Shown here one piece after another: positions 24,976 through 34,204 of a stretch of DNA of 64,000 nt. Every line of letters begins with the position of its first letter. Position 1 is the stretch's first letter. The position numbers and the translations under genes were made by a program. The stretch comes from Clostridium acetobutylicum ATCC 824 (GTDB lineage: Bacteria > Bacillota > Clostridia > Clostridiales > Clostridiaceae), in assembly GCF_000008765.1 (NCBI RefSeq), contig NC_003030.1, positions 1 to 64,000 of the forward strand. The letters run 5' to 3'. A model generated the notes under the pieces. The model did not search any database. It was not told the DNA's origin and was given only the letters and a program-made list of their open reading frames with translations.

Positions 24976-26253
24976 ATGTTAGATTTAGATTTAATAAGAA
25001 ACGATACTGAAAAAGTAAAAAAAGCTCTTTTAAAAAAGATAGATAATGTTGATTTTACAGAGCTTCTTAAATTAGATGATGAAAGGCGAAAGCTTATTCA
25101 TGAAGTTGAGGTTTTAAAAAATAAAAAAAATGAAGCTTCAAAGCAAATTTCTAATATCAAGAGCCAAGGTGGCAAGGTAGATGAATCGTTTTTTAAAGAT
25201 ATAAAGGAAATATCCAATAAAATATCTGAATTAGAAACAAGTTTAGAGCCTATAAAGGGGAAAATGGATACTTTCTTAGAAGCATTACCTAATATACCTG
25301 ATGAAGATGTACTTCCAGGGGGAAAAGAAAATAATAAGGTAGTGCATGTTTATGGTGAAAAACCACAATTTGAATTTGAACCCAAGGATCATGTTGAACT
25401 TTCAAATATACATGATTTGATTGATTATAAAAGAGGAACTAAGTTATCAGGAAATGGTTTTTGGATTTATAAAGGCTATGGAGCAATTTTAGAGTGGGCC
25501 CTTTTAAACTATTTTATAGAAGAGCATATTAAAGACGGATACGAATTTATTCTTCCGCCCCATATATTAAACTATGAGTGTGGAAGAACAGCAGGACAAT
25601 TTCCTAAGTTTAAAGATGAAGTTTTTAAAGTTGGCAGTAATGGCGAAGGTGAAGGTATGCAATTTATTCTTCCAACAGCTGAAACAGCTTTAGTTAATCT
25701 TCATCGTGATGAAATACTAAAGGAAGATGAGTTACCTAAAAAATATTTTGCGTATACTCCATGTTATAGAGTTGAGGCGGGAAGTTATAGAGCTTCAGAG
25801 AGAGGAATGATAAGAGGTCATCAGTTTAACAAAATAGAAATGTTTCAGTATACTAAGCCTGAAGATTCAGATGCAGCCTTGGAGGAACTTATAGGAAAAG
25901 CTGAAAAGCTTGTAAAAGGATTAGGACTTCATTATAGACTATCAAAACTTGCAGCAGCAGATTGCAGTGCTTCAATGGCAAAAACCTATGATATTGAAGT
26001 ATGGATTCCAAGTATGAACGAGTATAAGGAAGTAAGTTCTGCTTCAAATGCACGAGATTATCAAGCAAGAAGAGGAAAGATAAGGTTTAGAAGAGAAGAA
26101 ACTAAAAAAATTGAGTATGTAAATACCTTAAATGCTTCAGGGCTTGCAACAAGTAGAGTACTTCCAGCAATACTTGAGCAAATGCAGGATAAGGATGGAA
26201 GTATAGTTGTTCCAGAAGTTTTGAGAAAATGGGTAGGAAAAGATAAATTATAA
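24976..26253 (+). CDS. serS1: seryl-tRNA synthetase, divergent paralogue
   Basis: A 425-residue class II synthetase with the N-terminal tRNA-binding coiled coil (about 25-110) and catalytic core. Motif 2 is YRVEAGSYRASERGMIRGHQFNKIE and motif 3 includes NTLNASGLATSRVLPAILE. Against the canonical copy at 30670 it differs at recognition positions: TAETALVN instead of [23 protein letters not shown] instead of [24 protein letters not shown] instead of SCSNFEDFQ. It is controlled by the serine T-box, so it responds to serine starvation. It may be a stress or antibiotic-insensitive isoform (inference). Confidence 0.92.
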   Translation: MLDLDLIRNDTEKVKKALLKKIDNVDFTELLKLDDERRKLIHEVEVLKNKKNEASKQISNIKSQGGKVDESFFKDIKEISNKISELETSLEPIKGKMDTFLEALPNIPDEDVLPGGKENNKVVHVYGEKPQFEFEPKDHVELSNIHDLIDYKRGTKLSGNGFWIYKGYGAILEWALLNYFIEEHIKDGYEFILPPHILNYECGRTAGQFPKFKDEVFKVGSNGEGEGMQFILPTAETALVNLHRDEILKEDELPKKYFAYTPCYRVEAGSYRASERGMIRGHQFNKIEMFQYTKPEDSDAALEELIGKAEKLVKGLGLHYRLSKLAAADCSASMAKTYDIEVWIPSMNEYKEVSSASNARDYQARRGKIRFRREETKKIEYVNTLNASGLATSRVLPAILEQMQDKDGSIVVPEVLRKWVGKDKL

Positions 26254-26255
26254 CT

Positions 26256-26299
26256 AAAAAATAATGAAGAGAATGAAGGGTTCTCTTCATTATTTTTTA
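26256..26299 (+). terminator. intrinsic terminator of the serine operon
   Basis: An 18-base stem AAAAATAATGAAGAGAA / TTCTCTTCATTATTTTT with 7-base loop and T-run. Confidence 0.93.
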
Positions 26300-26362
26300 T
26301 ATTTAACCCCTAAGAATAAATTCCTATAGCTATGTTAAGAATAGACTTGAGGAGGGTTGAAT

Positions 26363-26965
26363 ATGAATAATTTAATTGTTTTTGCACATCCAAATCCAAA
26401 CAGTTTTGGAAAGGGTATATTAGATGAAGTTGTAAAAGCATCAGAAGAGAGTGGTGCAGCTGTAAGAATTAGAGATTTATATCAATTGGGATTTGATCCA
26501 ATATTAAAGCCTGCTGATTTTGAAACTTTTCAAAGAGGAGAGGTTCCACAGGATATTAAAGATGAACAAGAAAATGTTAAATGGGCAAACATGATTACTT
26601 TTATTTATCCTGTATGGTGGGCTGGACTACCAGCTATGCTTAAAGGATATGTAGATAGAGTATATTCATATGGATTTGCTTATGAGTATGTTGATGGTCA
26701 GCCAAGAGGTTTATTAACAGGTAAGAAGGCATTAATATTCTGTACAACAGGAACACCAAGTGATGTATATGGAGCAAATGGTATGCATAACTCAATGAAG
26801 CAGACAACAGATGAAGGAATATTTAAGTTCTGTGGAATAGAGGAAGTAAGACATAACTTTTTTGGAGCAGTTCCGCATGTTTCAGATGAAATTAGAAAAG
26901 ATTATTTAAGAGCAGCTTCAGAAATAGTGAAGGAGCACATAAGTTCTTCAAAAAGTTTCGTTTAA
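26363..26965 (+). CDS. NAD(P)H dehydrogenase (quinone)-like flavoprotein
   Basis: A 200-residue flavodoxin-fold protein of the NQO1/KefF/MdaB family. IVFAHPNPNSFGKGIL at the N-terminus is the FMN/FAD phosphate loop and ITFIYPVWWAGLPAMLKGYVDRV is the family signature near 75-97. It likely performs two-electron reduction of quinones or similar electrophiles. ATG 26363 was chosen over TTG 26357 because GGAGGG (26351-26356) lies 6 bases before it. Confidence 0.88.
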   Translation: MNNLIVFAHPNPNSFGKGILDEVVKASEESGAAVRIRDLYQLGFDPILKPADFETFQRGEVPQDIKDEQENVKWANMITFIYPVWWAGLPAMLKGYVDRVYSYGFAYEYVDGQPRGLLTGKKALIFCTTGTPSDVYGANGMHNSMKQTTDEGIFKFCGIEEVRHNFFGAVPHVSDEIRKDYLRAASEIVKEHISSSKSFV

Positions 26966-26982
26966 AAAATATAAAATCATAA

Positions 26983-27010
26983 GGTTGGAAATAATATAAA
27001 CTTTCCAACC
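26983..27010. terminator. convergent hairpin between flavoprotein and TetR genes
   Basis: GGTTGGAAA (26983-26991) pairs with TTTCCAACC (27002-27010). It sits between convergent genes and may serve both strands. Confidence 0.65.
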
Positions 27011-27016
27011 CCTATT

Positions 27017-27622
27017 CTAGTCCATTATCATATTTACAATAACACGTGCACATTCATCTATAAGTATATTTTTATTTAAGTCGGGATATATATCAAAAAC
27101 AAGTTCATCTTCAATATTTTCAATAAGAGAGTATATCAAAAAAGACTGTTCTTTTTCATGCTTTAAATTAATTCCACATTTCTTTAAATGCTTAACAACA
27201 GCATCCATCATAGTATTTTTTATATTTTCAAAAAAGCCTCGTACATCTTCATCAATATAAGATAGAGACATAAGCTCATCATGATATTTTTTTGGGTAAC
27301 TAGTGTGAAACTTTATAAAAATTTGGAGTACATTTTTTATAGTATTTACGGGATTATCATTTTGGGAAATTTTATCTAATTCATTAAGGGTTTGTTCTCT
27401 AAAAGACTTACTGCTTTCATAAAGAGATGAAAGTAAAATGTCCTTTTTATCTTTAAAATATGCATAAACAGTTCCAGTAGAAAGACCAGCTGCCTTTGCT
27501 ATGTCTGCTGTTGTTATATCATAATATCCGTTTTTCAATAAAAGAGTATTTGCTGCATCAAGTATTCTCTTCTTTTTTTCTATCGAACGTTTTTGTTGAG
27601 GTTTTCGAACTTCCTTGTCCAA
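27017..27622 (-). CDS. TetR family repressor of the adjacent efflux gene
   Basis: A 201-residue TetR protein. The N-terminal HTH reads ILDAANTLLLKNGYYDITTADIAKAAGLSTGTVYAYFKDK, split here only by description; the ligand domain follows. TTG 27622 is taken as start since AAGGTGA is placed correctly upstream. Divergent to the MFS gene with a shared 164-base control region holding two palindromes, so it probably represses both itself and the transporter, with release by the transported compound. Confidence 0.9.
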   Translation of the reverse strand: MDKEVRKPQQKRSIEKKKRILDAANTLLLKNGYYDITTADIAKAAGLSTGTVYAYFKDKKDILLSSLYESSKSFREQTLNELDKISQNDNPVNTIKNVLQIFIKFHTSYPKKYHDELMSLSYIDEDVRGFFENIKNTMMDAVVKHLKKCGINLKHEKEQSFLIYSLIENIEDELVFDIYPDLNKNILIDECARVIVNMIMD

Positions 27623-27659
27623 ATTTTTTCACCTTCTTATATTTAAGTATATTAAGAAT

Positions 27660-27688
27660 ATTTTAATATAACCATAATAGGTTGTCAA
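27660..27688 (-). promoter_or_regulatory. promoter of the TetR gene
   Basis: On the minus strand TTGACA (27688-27683), 17-base spacer, TAAAAT (27665-27660). Confidence 0.8.
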
Positions 27689-27694
27689 TCAAAC

Positions 27695-27770
27695 ATGAAA
27701 GTGATTTCATATTTGTATTGACAGTAATAACCCATCAGGATATAACGTGAATATGAAATGCGTTTCATAT
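27695..27770 (+). promoter_or_regulatory. twin TetR operators and MFS gene promoter
   Basis: Operator 1 is ATGAAA-N4-TTTCAT at 27695-27710; operator 2 is ATATGAAA-N4-TTTCATAT at 27751-27770, both perfect palindromes. Between them lies the transporter promoter TTGACA (27718-27723), 17-base spacer, TATAAC (27741-27746), so operator 2 covers the expected transcription start. Binding by the divergently encoded TetR protein is inferred. Confidence 0.85.
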
Positions 27771-27786
27771 TTTGGAGGTGGATAAA

Positions 27787-30426
27787 ATGAATGAAAGAAA
27801 AAAATACATTGGATTTATTGGAATACTTATAGCAGCTTTTCTTGGAGTTATTGATAGTACGATTGTAAATATTGCTCTTCCAAATATAACAGATTATTTT
27901 AAAGTAAGCTTAAATGATACAAGTTGGATCAGCACAATTTATGCATTGGCACTAGCTGTTTTTATGATCACAGCAGCCAAGTTTGCAGATCAATTTGGAA
28001 GAAAAAAATTAATGATTATTGGGATTTTAATCTTTGGAGTAAGCTCAGCCTTGTGTGGAATTTCAAATTCATTATTGTTTCTCATTATAATGAGATTTGT
28101 ACAAGGAATAGGAGGGGCAATTATTACGCCAATAGCACTTCCAATGGGAATAGAAATATTCGGCAAGGAAAGAATGAACATAGTTGTTGGTGCATCTGGA
28201 GCAGTGGTTGGTTTAGCAGCTGCTAGTGGACCTCCATTAGGTGGAGTTTTGATAAAGTATATAAATTGGCAGTCGGTTTTTTTTGTAAATGTTCCATTTG
28301 CTATAGCAGCTTTAATTCTTATTGTTATTTGTGTCAATGAATCCTATGATAATACGGTTTCTAAAGATATAGACTGGTTTGGAGTAATGACTCTAACTAT
28401 AAGTTTATTCTGTCTTATATTTGCACTATTAAAAGGAAAGGATTATGGATGGACATCCACACTAATAATATCTTTGTTTCTTATCTTTGTAGTTTCTCTG
28501 ATTCTATTCATTATAATTGAATTAAAAGTTTCTTCTCCAATGATAGAAATTAATTTATTTAAGGAACCAACCTTTACAGCATCAAGTATATGTTACATGA
28601 TAACGGGGTTTGGACTTATGTGTCCTCTTCTTATACTTAATTACTATCTTCAAAATGTTCTTCAGTACGACACACTTGAGGCAGCCTTTATTATGATGAG
28701 TGTATCCCTAACAGGAATGTTTTCAACACCAATTGGAAGTATTTTAGGAAAGAAAGTTAGCCCAAGAATTATAAATTTTATTGGTATGTTATCCCTTGGA
28801 ATTGGAATATTTAGACTATCATATTTGAGTTATGGTATGTCAAAGGGAACTATGATATTTGATCTTATTATATGTGGAATAGGACTTGGATTTTCTGTTC
28901 AAGCTCTTTCATCTTCAGTTAAATTTATCCCTAAAGAAAAGAGTGGTATAGGATCTGGAATAGTAAATGCGGCTAGACAAATAGGAAGTTGTATAGGGAT
29001 AGCAATTTTAGTTAGTATGTTAAATTCAAATGTATCTGATGCAAAAGATAATATAAAAAAAGATGTTGTTTCCTATATAAATAATAAGAAAGAAATAATT
29101 TATCCAGTAAGAAAAGAACTAGTTAAGATAGTAAATGATAAGTTTAATAAAAGTGATAATAATTTATCAAATAAGAGTACTATGTCGCAAAGTTCAATTA
29201 CAAATGACGTAAAGGAAATACTTAAAAGAAATTCTTCAGTTTTTTCTAATAGAGCTTCATTTGAAGATAATGATACATTAGAGCAGCTTTATAATGCAAC
29301 GAAGAAGCTTAGTGATGGAAGTGAAAAATCATATCAGGGTCAAGTAGTTTTAAATAATGGAATAGGAGCTTTAGATAGCGGTATTAACAGTATCTACAAC
29401 GGGAGCAGTGCTTTGACCTCTGGTATGGGTAGCCTTAATAATGGTCTTAATAGAGCATTTTTAGGTAGTCAGAAGCTTAAAGAAGGAAGTGCAGGATTAA
29501 GTACCTTAGTAAATGGTATTTCACAACTTAATGATGGCTCAAAGAAATTATCAGCACAATTTTCGCATAGCCAAGATGAAAATACTCCTACAATATATGA
29601 TGGTATTTATGGTGTTAATGATGGAGCACAAAAACTTTCTAGTGGAGTTACTACTTATGTTTCTTCTGTAGATAGTACCATTTATATGATGGCTAAAAAT
29701 ACACCAAATGCGGCTAATGTACTTGAAAGTTATAAAGCAGAGCTTATTAAGGCTAAAGCGAAAAATGACATTCAAAGCGAAGAGATGCTTCAAAACTTAA
29801 TTGCCATTTATTCAGCAGCAATTGATTCTAGTACAACAAATTTAGCGGATTTTAAAAATAGATTAAATGAAAATAAAAACATTGTTTCGTCAGGAGAGGA
29901 AGTAAAACAAGGAGCAGAAAAAGTTTCAGGAGGAACTTCAAAGGTTTTAGGTCAATTTGAAGATGGAGGAAGTTTTAAAACTGGAGTTTTAGCACTATCA
30001 GAAGGAATTGGCAAAATGTCTAATTCTTCATCAGGCTTAATAAAGTTTCAGGATGGTATAGGAAGTTTAAGTGATGCTCTTTATAAATTAAGTCGGGGAG
30101 GCTCTAAAGTATATGATGGTTCAGAAAAGCTGTCTAGTGGAATAAAAGCTTCTTTAGCTGGAGGGGATAAGTTAAAGGAGGGTTCAGGAAAAATTTTAGA
30201 GGCATCATCTAAATTAAAGAGTGGAACAAACAAGATAGTAGAAAGTGAAGGTATGGCAGGACAAAAAGAATCACTTTCTAAGGTTATAAATAAAATAAAG
30301 GATGAAAAAAATGATAAGATATCTGAAGCATTTAATAAAACAAATTTAATTGCAGCTATTGTTTTGATGATATGTTCTTTGTTAGGATTATTTACTGACA
30401 AAAGGGAGAAAAAGGTTGAAGCATAA
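27787..30426 (+). CDS. MFS drug efflux permease with large YhgE-like insertion
   Basis: An 879-residue DHA2 (EmrB/QacA) family transporter. Residues 1 to about 413 contain most of the 14 transmembrane helices with the motif DSTIVNIALPNI and VQGIGGAIITPIALP. Then about 435 residues of hydrophilic sequence intervene before a final helix (about 852-870). The insert is rich in 7-residue L-x-x-G-x-x-x repeats (LNNGIGALDSGIN, LTSGMGSLNNGLN), like the extracellular part of YhgE/Pip proteins. This may extend outside the membrane. ATG 27787 has GGAGGTG upstream. Regulated by the divergent TetR protein. Confidence 0.9.
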   Translation: MNERKKYIGFIGILIAAFLGVIDSTIVNIALPNITDYFKVSLNDTSWISTIYALALAVFMITAAKFADQFGRKKLMIIGILIFGVSSALCGISNSLLFLIIMRFVQGIGGAIITPIALPMGIEIFGKERMNIVVGASGAVVGLAAASGPPLGGVLIKYINWQSVFFVNVPFAIAALILIVICVNESYDNTVSKDIDWFGVMTLTISLFCLIFALLKGKDYGWTSTLIISLFLIFVVSLILFIIIELKVSSPMIEINLFKEPTFTASSICYMITGFGLMCPLLILNYYLQNVLQYDTLEAAFIMMSVSLTGMFSTPIGSILGKKVSPRIINFIGMLSLGIGIFRLSYLSYGMSKGTMIFDLIICGIGLGFSVQALSSSVKFIPKEKSGIGSGIVNAARQIGSCIGIAILVSMLNSNVSDAKDNIKKDVVSYINNKKEIIYPVRKELVKIVNDKFNKSDNNLSNKSTMSQSSITNDVKEILKRNSSVFSNRASFEDNDTLEQLYNATKKLSDGSEKSYQGQVVLNNGIGALDSGINSIYNGSSALTSGMGSLNNGLNRAFLGSQKLKEGSAGLSTLVNGISQLNDGSKKLSAQFSHSQDENTPTIYDGIYGVNDGAQKLSSGVTTYVSSVDSTIYMMAKNTPNAANVLESYKAELIKAKAKNDIQSEEMLQNLIAIYSAAIDSSTTNLADFKNRLNENKNIVSSGEEVKQGAEKVSGGTSKVLGQFEDGGSFKTGVLALSEGIGKMSNSSSGLIKFQDGIGSLSDALYKLSRGGSKVYDGSEKLSSGIKASLAGGDKLKEGSGKILEASSKLKSGTNKIVESEGMAGQKESLSKVINKIKDEKNDKISEAFNKTNLIAAIVLMICSLLGLFTDKREKKVEA

Positions 30427-30587
30427 TTATGCAAAGAATACATTAAAATACGCTAAATATGATAAAGCTAAAAATGCACTAAATTAATATATTTCTGCAC
30501 AATTTTCATGTATAGACCCAATATTTGAAATTTTATAGTATTCGTGATAAACTACATTATGTATGCTTATAATTATGTAAGTATTTA

Positions 30588-30616
30588 TTGATAAGGGTAA
30601 AATAATATGTTTATAT
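30588..30616 (+). promoter_or_regulatory. possible serS2 promoter
   Basis: TTGATA at 30588-30593 and TTATAT at 30611-30616 with a 17-base spacer. No T-box elements are visible in the 243 bases upstream of serS2. Confidence 0.5.
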
Positions 30617-30644
30617 AAATTCTTATTATTGGGAGGAGGAACTA

Positions 30645-30668
30645 TTGATTAGGTTCAATAGAAATTAA
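30645..30668 (+). CDS. 7-codon leader ORF upstream of serS2
   Basis: TTG at 30645 preceded by a very strong GGGAGGAGGA encodes MIRFNRN and stops with TAA at 30666-30668, one base before the serS2 ATG. serS2 itself has no Shine-Dalgarno sequence of its own (GAAATTAAT precedes it). The ribosome binding site for serS2 therefore appears to act through this mini-ORF by termination-reinitiation. Expression is not shown. Confidence 0.55.
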   Translation: MIRFNRN

Positions 30669-30669
30669 T

Positions 30670-31944
30670 ATGTTAGATTTAAAAAGAATAAGAACTAATC
30701 CAGAAGAAATAAAAAAGGCACTAACAAACAGAGGAGAAGATTTCGATATTTCTGTCATAGATGAGCTTGTATCTCTTGACGAAGAAAGAAGAAAAAATCT
30801 TGTAGAGGTAGAAAATTTAAAAAGTAAAAGAAATAAAGATTCTGGCGAGATAGCTAAGCTTAAAAAGTCAGGACAAAATGCGGATGAATTACTTGCTGAA
30901 ATGAAGAAGATTTCAGATGATATAAAAGGAATAGATGCTAAGGTATCAGAAATAGATGAAAAAATGCAGTACATAATGCTTAGAATACCTAATATACCAC
31001 ATCCTAGCGTTCCAGAAGGTAAGTCAGATGAGGAAAATGTAGAAATAAGAAAATGGGGAGAGCCTAGAAAATTCGACTTTGAGTTTAAAGCACACTGGGA
31101 TATAGGAACAGATTTAGGGCTTCTTGATTTTGAAAGAGGAGGAAAAGTCGCAGGTTCTAGATTTACATTCTATAAGGGACTTGGTGCAAGACTTGAAAGA
31201 GCAGTTATAAACTATTTCCTTGATACTCATGTAGAAAAACACGGATATACTGAAATCCTCCCACCATACATGGTTAATAGAGTTAGTATGACTGGTACTG
31301 GACAGTTGCCTAAATTTGAAGAGGATGCTTTTAAAGTAGATAATGGATTCTTTTTAATTCCTACAGCTGAAGTTCCTGTTACTAATATGTTCAGAGACGA
31401 AATATTAAAAGCAGAAGATTTACCATATAAGTTTGCTGCATACAGTGCATGCTTTAGATCAGAAGCAGGCTCAGCAGGAAGAGATACAAGAGGACTTGTT
31501 CGTCAGCATCAATTTAATAAGGTAGAGCTTGTTAAGTTTGCCAAACCAGAAGAATCTTATGATGAACTTGAAAAATTAACTCATGATGCAGAGGAAATTT
31601 TACAAATATTAAATATTCCTTATAGAGTGGTTAGAATATGTAAGGGAGATTTAGGCTTTACAGCAGCTTTAAAGTACGATATAGAAGTATGGATGCCTAG
31701 CTACGGAAGATATGTTGAAATTTCAAGCTGTAGTAACTTCGAGGATTTCCAAGCAAGACGTGCAAACATTAAATTTAGAAGAGATCCAAAGGCTAAACCT
31801 GAATTTGTTCACACTCTTAATGGATCAGGTCTTGCTGTTGGAAGAACAGTTGCAGCAATACTAGAAAATTATCAAAATGAAGATGGAAGTGTAAATGTTC
31901 CAGAAGCGTTAAAGAAATATATAGGAAAAGACGTTATAAGATAA
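30670..31944 (+). CDS. serS: seryl-tRNA synthetase, canonical copy
   Basis: A 424-residue canonical bacterial SerRS: coiled-coil tRNA-binding arm (about 25-105), motif 2 [21 protein letters not shown], and motif 3 [19 protein letters not shown], with the serine-binding TAEVPVTN and [11 protein letters not shown]. It charges tRNA-Ser. The family start [18 protein letters not shown] agrees with ATG 30670 although that codon lacks a Shine-Dalgarno site; see the leader ORF just upstream. Second serS in this window; likely the housekeeping enzyme. Confidence 0.96.
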
Positions 31945-31952
31945 ATAATTTA

Positions 31953-31984
31953 AGGTGACACAATGTAGTGTGTCACCTATTTTA
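31953..31984 (+). terminator. terminator after serS2
   Basis: AGGTGACACA / TGTGTCACCT stem with 6-base loop and T-rich tail; it lies between convergent serS2 and asd. Confidence 0.85.
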
Positions 31985-32012
31985 TATTATATGAATTTAA
32001 GGATTAACAGAG

Positions 32013-33095
32013 TTATTTAGAGGTTAAATATCCTTGAGTTTTTAAGAGCTCAGCACTTAAAACACCGCCACCAGCTGCTCCACGAAGAGTATTATGAGAT
32101 AAGCATACAAACTTATATTGAAATAATTTATCCTCACGAAGTCTTCCCATAGTTATTCCCATACCATTTTCAAAATCTCTGTCTAGTTTTGTTTGTGGTC
32201 TATCAGGTTCATCAAAATAATGTAGGAATTTTTTTGGAGCACTTGGCAAATTTAAAGCACATTCAGGGGCTTTAAAATTTTCCCAAGCATCTATTATTTC
32301 CTGTTTTGAAGGTTTCGTTTTGAAATTAACAAATACAGCAGCCAAATGACCATCCGTTACAGGAACTCTTATACATTGAGTAGTTATAAGAGGAGAGGAA
32401 GCATTTACAATTTTATTATTCTCTATTTTTCCCCATATTTTTAGAGGTTCATTTTCACTTTTCTCTTCTTCACCTTTAATGTAAGGTATAACATTATCAA
32501 GTATTTCAGGACATTCTTTAAAGGTTTTTCCTGCTCCAGAAATAGCTTGGTAGGTACAGGCAAGAATTGTTTCTGGTTCATATTTTAAAAGAGCACTTAT
32601 AGGAGGAACATAGCTTTGTATAGAACAGTTAGGTTTAACACTTATAAATCCTCTTTTAGTTCCTAATCTCTTTTTTTGAATATCTATTATTTCTGTATGA
32701 TTGTTATTTATTTCAGGAATTAAGACAGGCACATCTTGTACGTATCTGTTTGCAGAGTTATTAGATATAACAGGCATTTCATGTTTTGCATAGTCCTCTT
32801 CAAGAAGTCTAGTTTCTTCTTTATTTAAGGAAATGGCGCAAAAAACGAAATCAACCATGCTTGAAATTTCATCTACATCAAACGCATCTTTAACTATAAG
32901 ATTTTTAACTCCTTCAGGAATTGGCTCATTCATTTTCCATCTATCTTTTACAGCTTCCTCATAGGTAAGACCAGCTGATTTTTTACTTGCAGCAATTAGT
33001 GTAACCTCGAACCAAGGATGATCTTTTAAAAGACATGCAAATCTTTGTCCAACCATGCCTGTTCCACCAATTAATCCAACCCTTAATTTATTCAT
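32013..33095 (-). CDS. asd: aspartate-semialdehyde dehydrogenase
   Basis: A 360-residue enzyme reducing aspartyl phosphate to aspartate semialdehyde for lysine, threonine, methionine and diaminopimelate. The NADP motif GLIGGTGMVGQRF is at residues 7-19, the catalytic Cys is in VKPNCSIQSYV, and the length and PNCS motif fit the archaeal/fungal-type Asd rather than the E. coli type. ATG 33095 is preferred to GTG 33104 because GAGGTGA lies just upstream. It is divergent from the LysR-type gene. Confidence 0.93.
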   Translation of the reverse strand: MNKLRVGLIGGTGMVGQRFACLLKDHPWFEVTLIAASKKSAGLTYEEAVKDRWKMNEPIPEGVKNLIVKDAFDVDEISSMVDFVFCAISLNKEETRLLEEDYAKHEMPVISNNSANRYVQDVPVLIPEINNNHTEIIDIQKKRLGTKRGFISVKPNCSIQSYVPPISALLKYEPETILACTYQAISGAGKTFKECPEILDNVIPYIKGEEEKSENEPLKIWGKIENNKIVNASSPLITTQCIRVPVTDGHLAAVFVNFKTKPSKQEIIDAWENFKAPECALNLPSAPKKFLHYFDEPDRPQTKLDRDFENGMGITMGRLREDKLFQYKFVCLSHNTLRGAAGGGVLSAELLKTQGYLTSK

Positions 33096-33213
33096 AGGAA
33101 TCACCTCAAATTTATTTGATTGTTTATAATATATATGCTAACATACATGTATATATTAGTAAAATTGATAAATTTGATTAATATATTCAAAAAAATTGAT
33201 AGGAGAAGAGGTT
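33096..33213. promoter_or_regulatory. asd-lysR divergent control region
   Basis: 118 bases of AT-rich DNA between divergent genes. A loosely symmetric block with TATGCTAACATA near 33134-33145, flanked by TATATA tracts, is a candidate LysR-type operator. No clear terminator or RNA element is seen. Confidence 0.4.
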
Positions 33214-34113
33214 ATGGATTTTAAGCAGTTAAATACATTTATAGCTGTAAGTAAGTATCAAAGCTTTACGGAAGCAGCCCATTCGCTTAATTACGCACAA
33301 TCTACTGTTACTACTCAAATAAAAATATTAGAAGAAGAACTTCAAATAAAGCTTTTTGAAAGAATAGGAAAAAAAGTTACCTTAACATATGAAGGAAAAA
33401 AGTTATTGCCATATGCTAAACAAATGATTAAACTGTCAAATGAAATAAAAAAAGTAGTTTTAGATGATGAAAAGCCAAGTGGAACACTTACAATAGGTGC
33501 TGCTGAATCTTTATGCGTTATAAGGCTTCCAGAGATACTTAAAGAATATAGAAGATTATATCCAGATGTAGAGGTGTCTTTAAAGTTCGGAAGTTGCGCT
33601 GATTTTAGACATTTTTTGAAGGATAATATAATAGATGTAGCATTTTCTCTAGGAACTAAGATTGATTCAAATGAATTTATATCTGAGGTTGAATTTGATG
33701 AACCTATGATTCTTTTGGCATATCCAGATCATCCGCTTGTAAAAAAAGAAAAAATATATCCAGAAGATATAGTGGAAGAACCTCTTGTGTTAACAGAAAT
33801 GGGATGCAGTTATAGAGCTGCATTTGAAAATATTTTAAGAAGTTATAATATAAAACCTAAACTTGTTCTTGAAACAGGAAGTGTTCAGGCTATAAAACAA
33901 TTTACCATGAGTAGATTGGGAATAACACTTCTTCCTAAGGTTGCTGTAGAAGAAGAAATAAAGAATGGAAAGTTAATTCCACTTAACTGGTGTGGACCAG
34001 ATTTCGGTATTATATCACAGGTATTGTATCATAAGGACAAGTGGATTTCGCCGGCATTAAATGCCTTTCTTAAATTATCTAAAAAAATTATGTCAGATAA
34101 AGATAAATATTAA
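33214..34113 (+). CDS. LysR family transcriptional regulator
   Basis: A 299-residue LTTR: HTH at about 1-60 (MDFKQLNTFIAVSKYQSFTEAA, SLNYAQSTVTTQIKILEEEL in separate stretches) and a periplasmic-binding-like ligand domain from about 88. Start ATG 33214 follows GGAGAAGAGG. LysR regulators commonly control the divergent neighbour, here asd, so an amino-acid-related effector is likely but unproven. Confidence 0.88.
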   Translation: MDFKQLNTFIAVSKYQSFTEAAHSLNYAQSTVTTQIKILEEELQIKLFERIGKKVTLTYEGKKLLPYAKQMIKLSNEIKKVVLDDEKPSGTLTIGAAESLCVIRLPEILKEYRRLYPDVEVSLKFGSCADFRHFLKDNIIDVAFSLGTKIDSNEFISEVEFDEPMILLAYPDHPLVKKEKIYPEDIVEEPLVLTEMGCSYRAAFENILRSYNIKPKLVLETGSVQAIKQFTMSRLGITLLPKVAVEEEIKNGKLIPLNWCGPDFGIISQVLYHKDKWISPALNAFLKLSKKIMSDKDKY

Positions 34114-34122
34114 ATAAAAACG

Positions 34123-34151
34123 TTGACATTAAAAAGAGTGGATGTTATAAT
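34123..34151 (+). promoter_or_regulatory. tRNA-Ser operon promoter P1
   Basis: TTGACA at 34123-34128, 17-base spacer, TATAAT at 34146-34151. Confidence 0.88.
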
Positions 34152-34204
34152 AAATCTTGTCGTAAGAAATAGGATAAAATTTTAAAATAAATTTTATTTT
34201 ATTG

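Noticed and set aside
27924-28226. 100-codon frame inside the MFS gene
   Set aside because: Out-of-frame shadow with Trp/Cys-rich nonsense composition.
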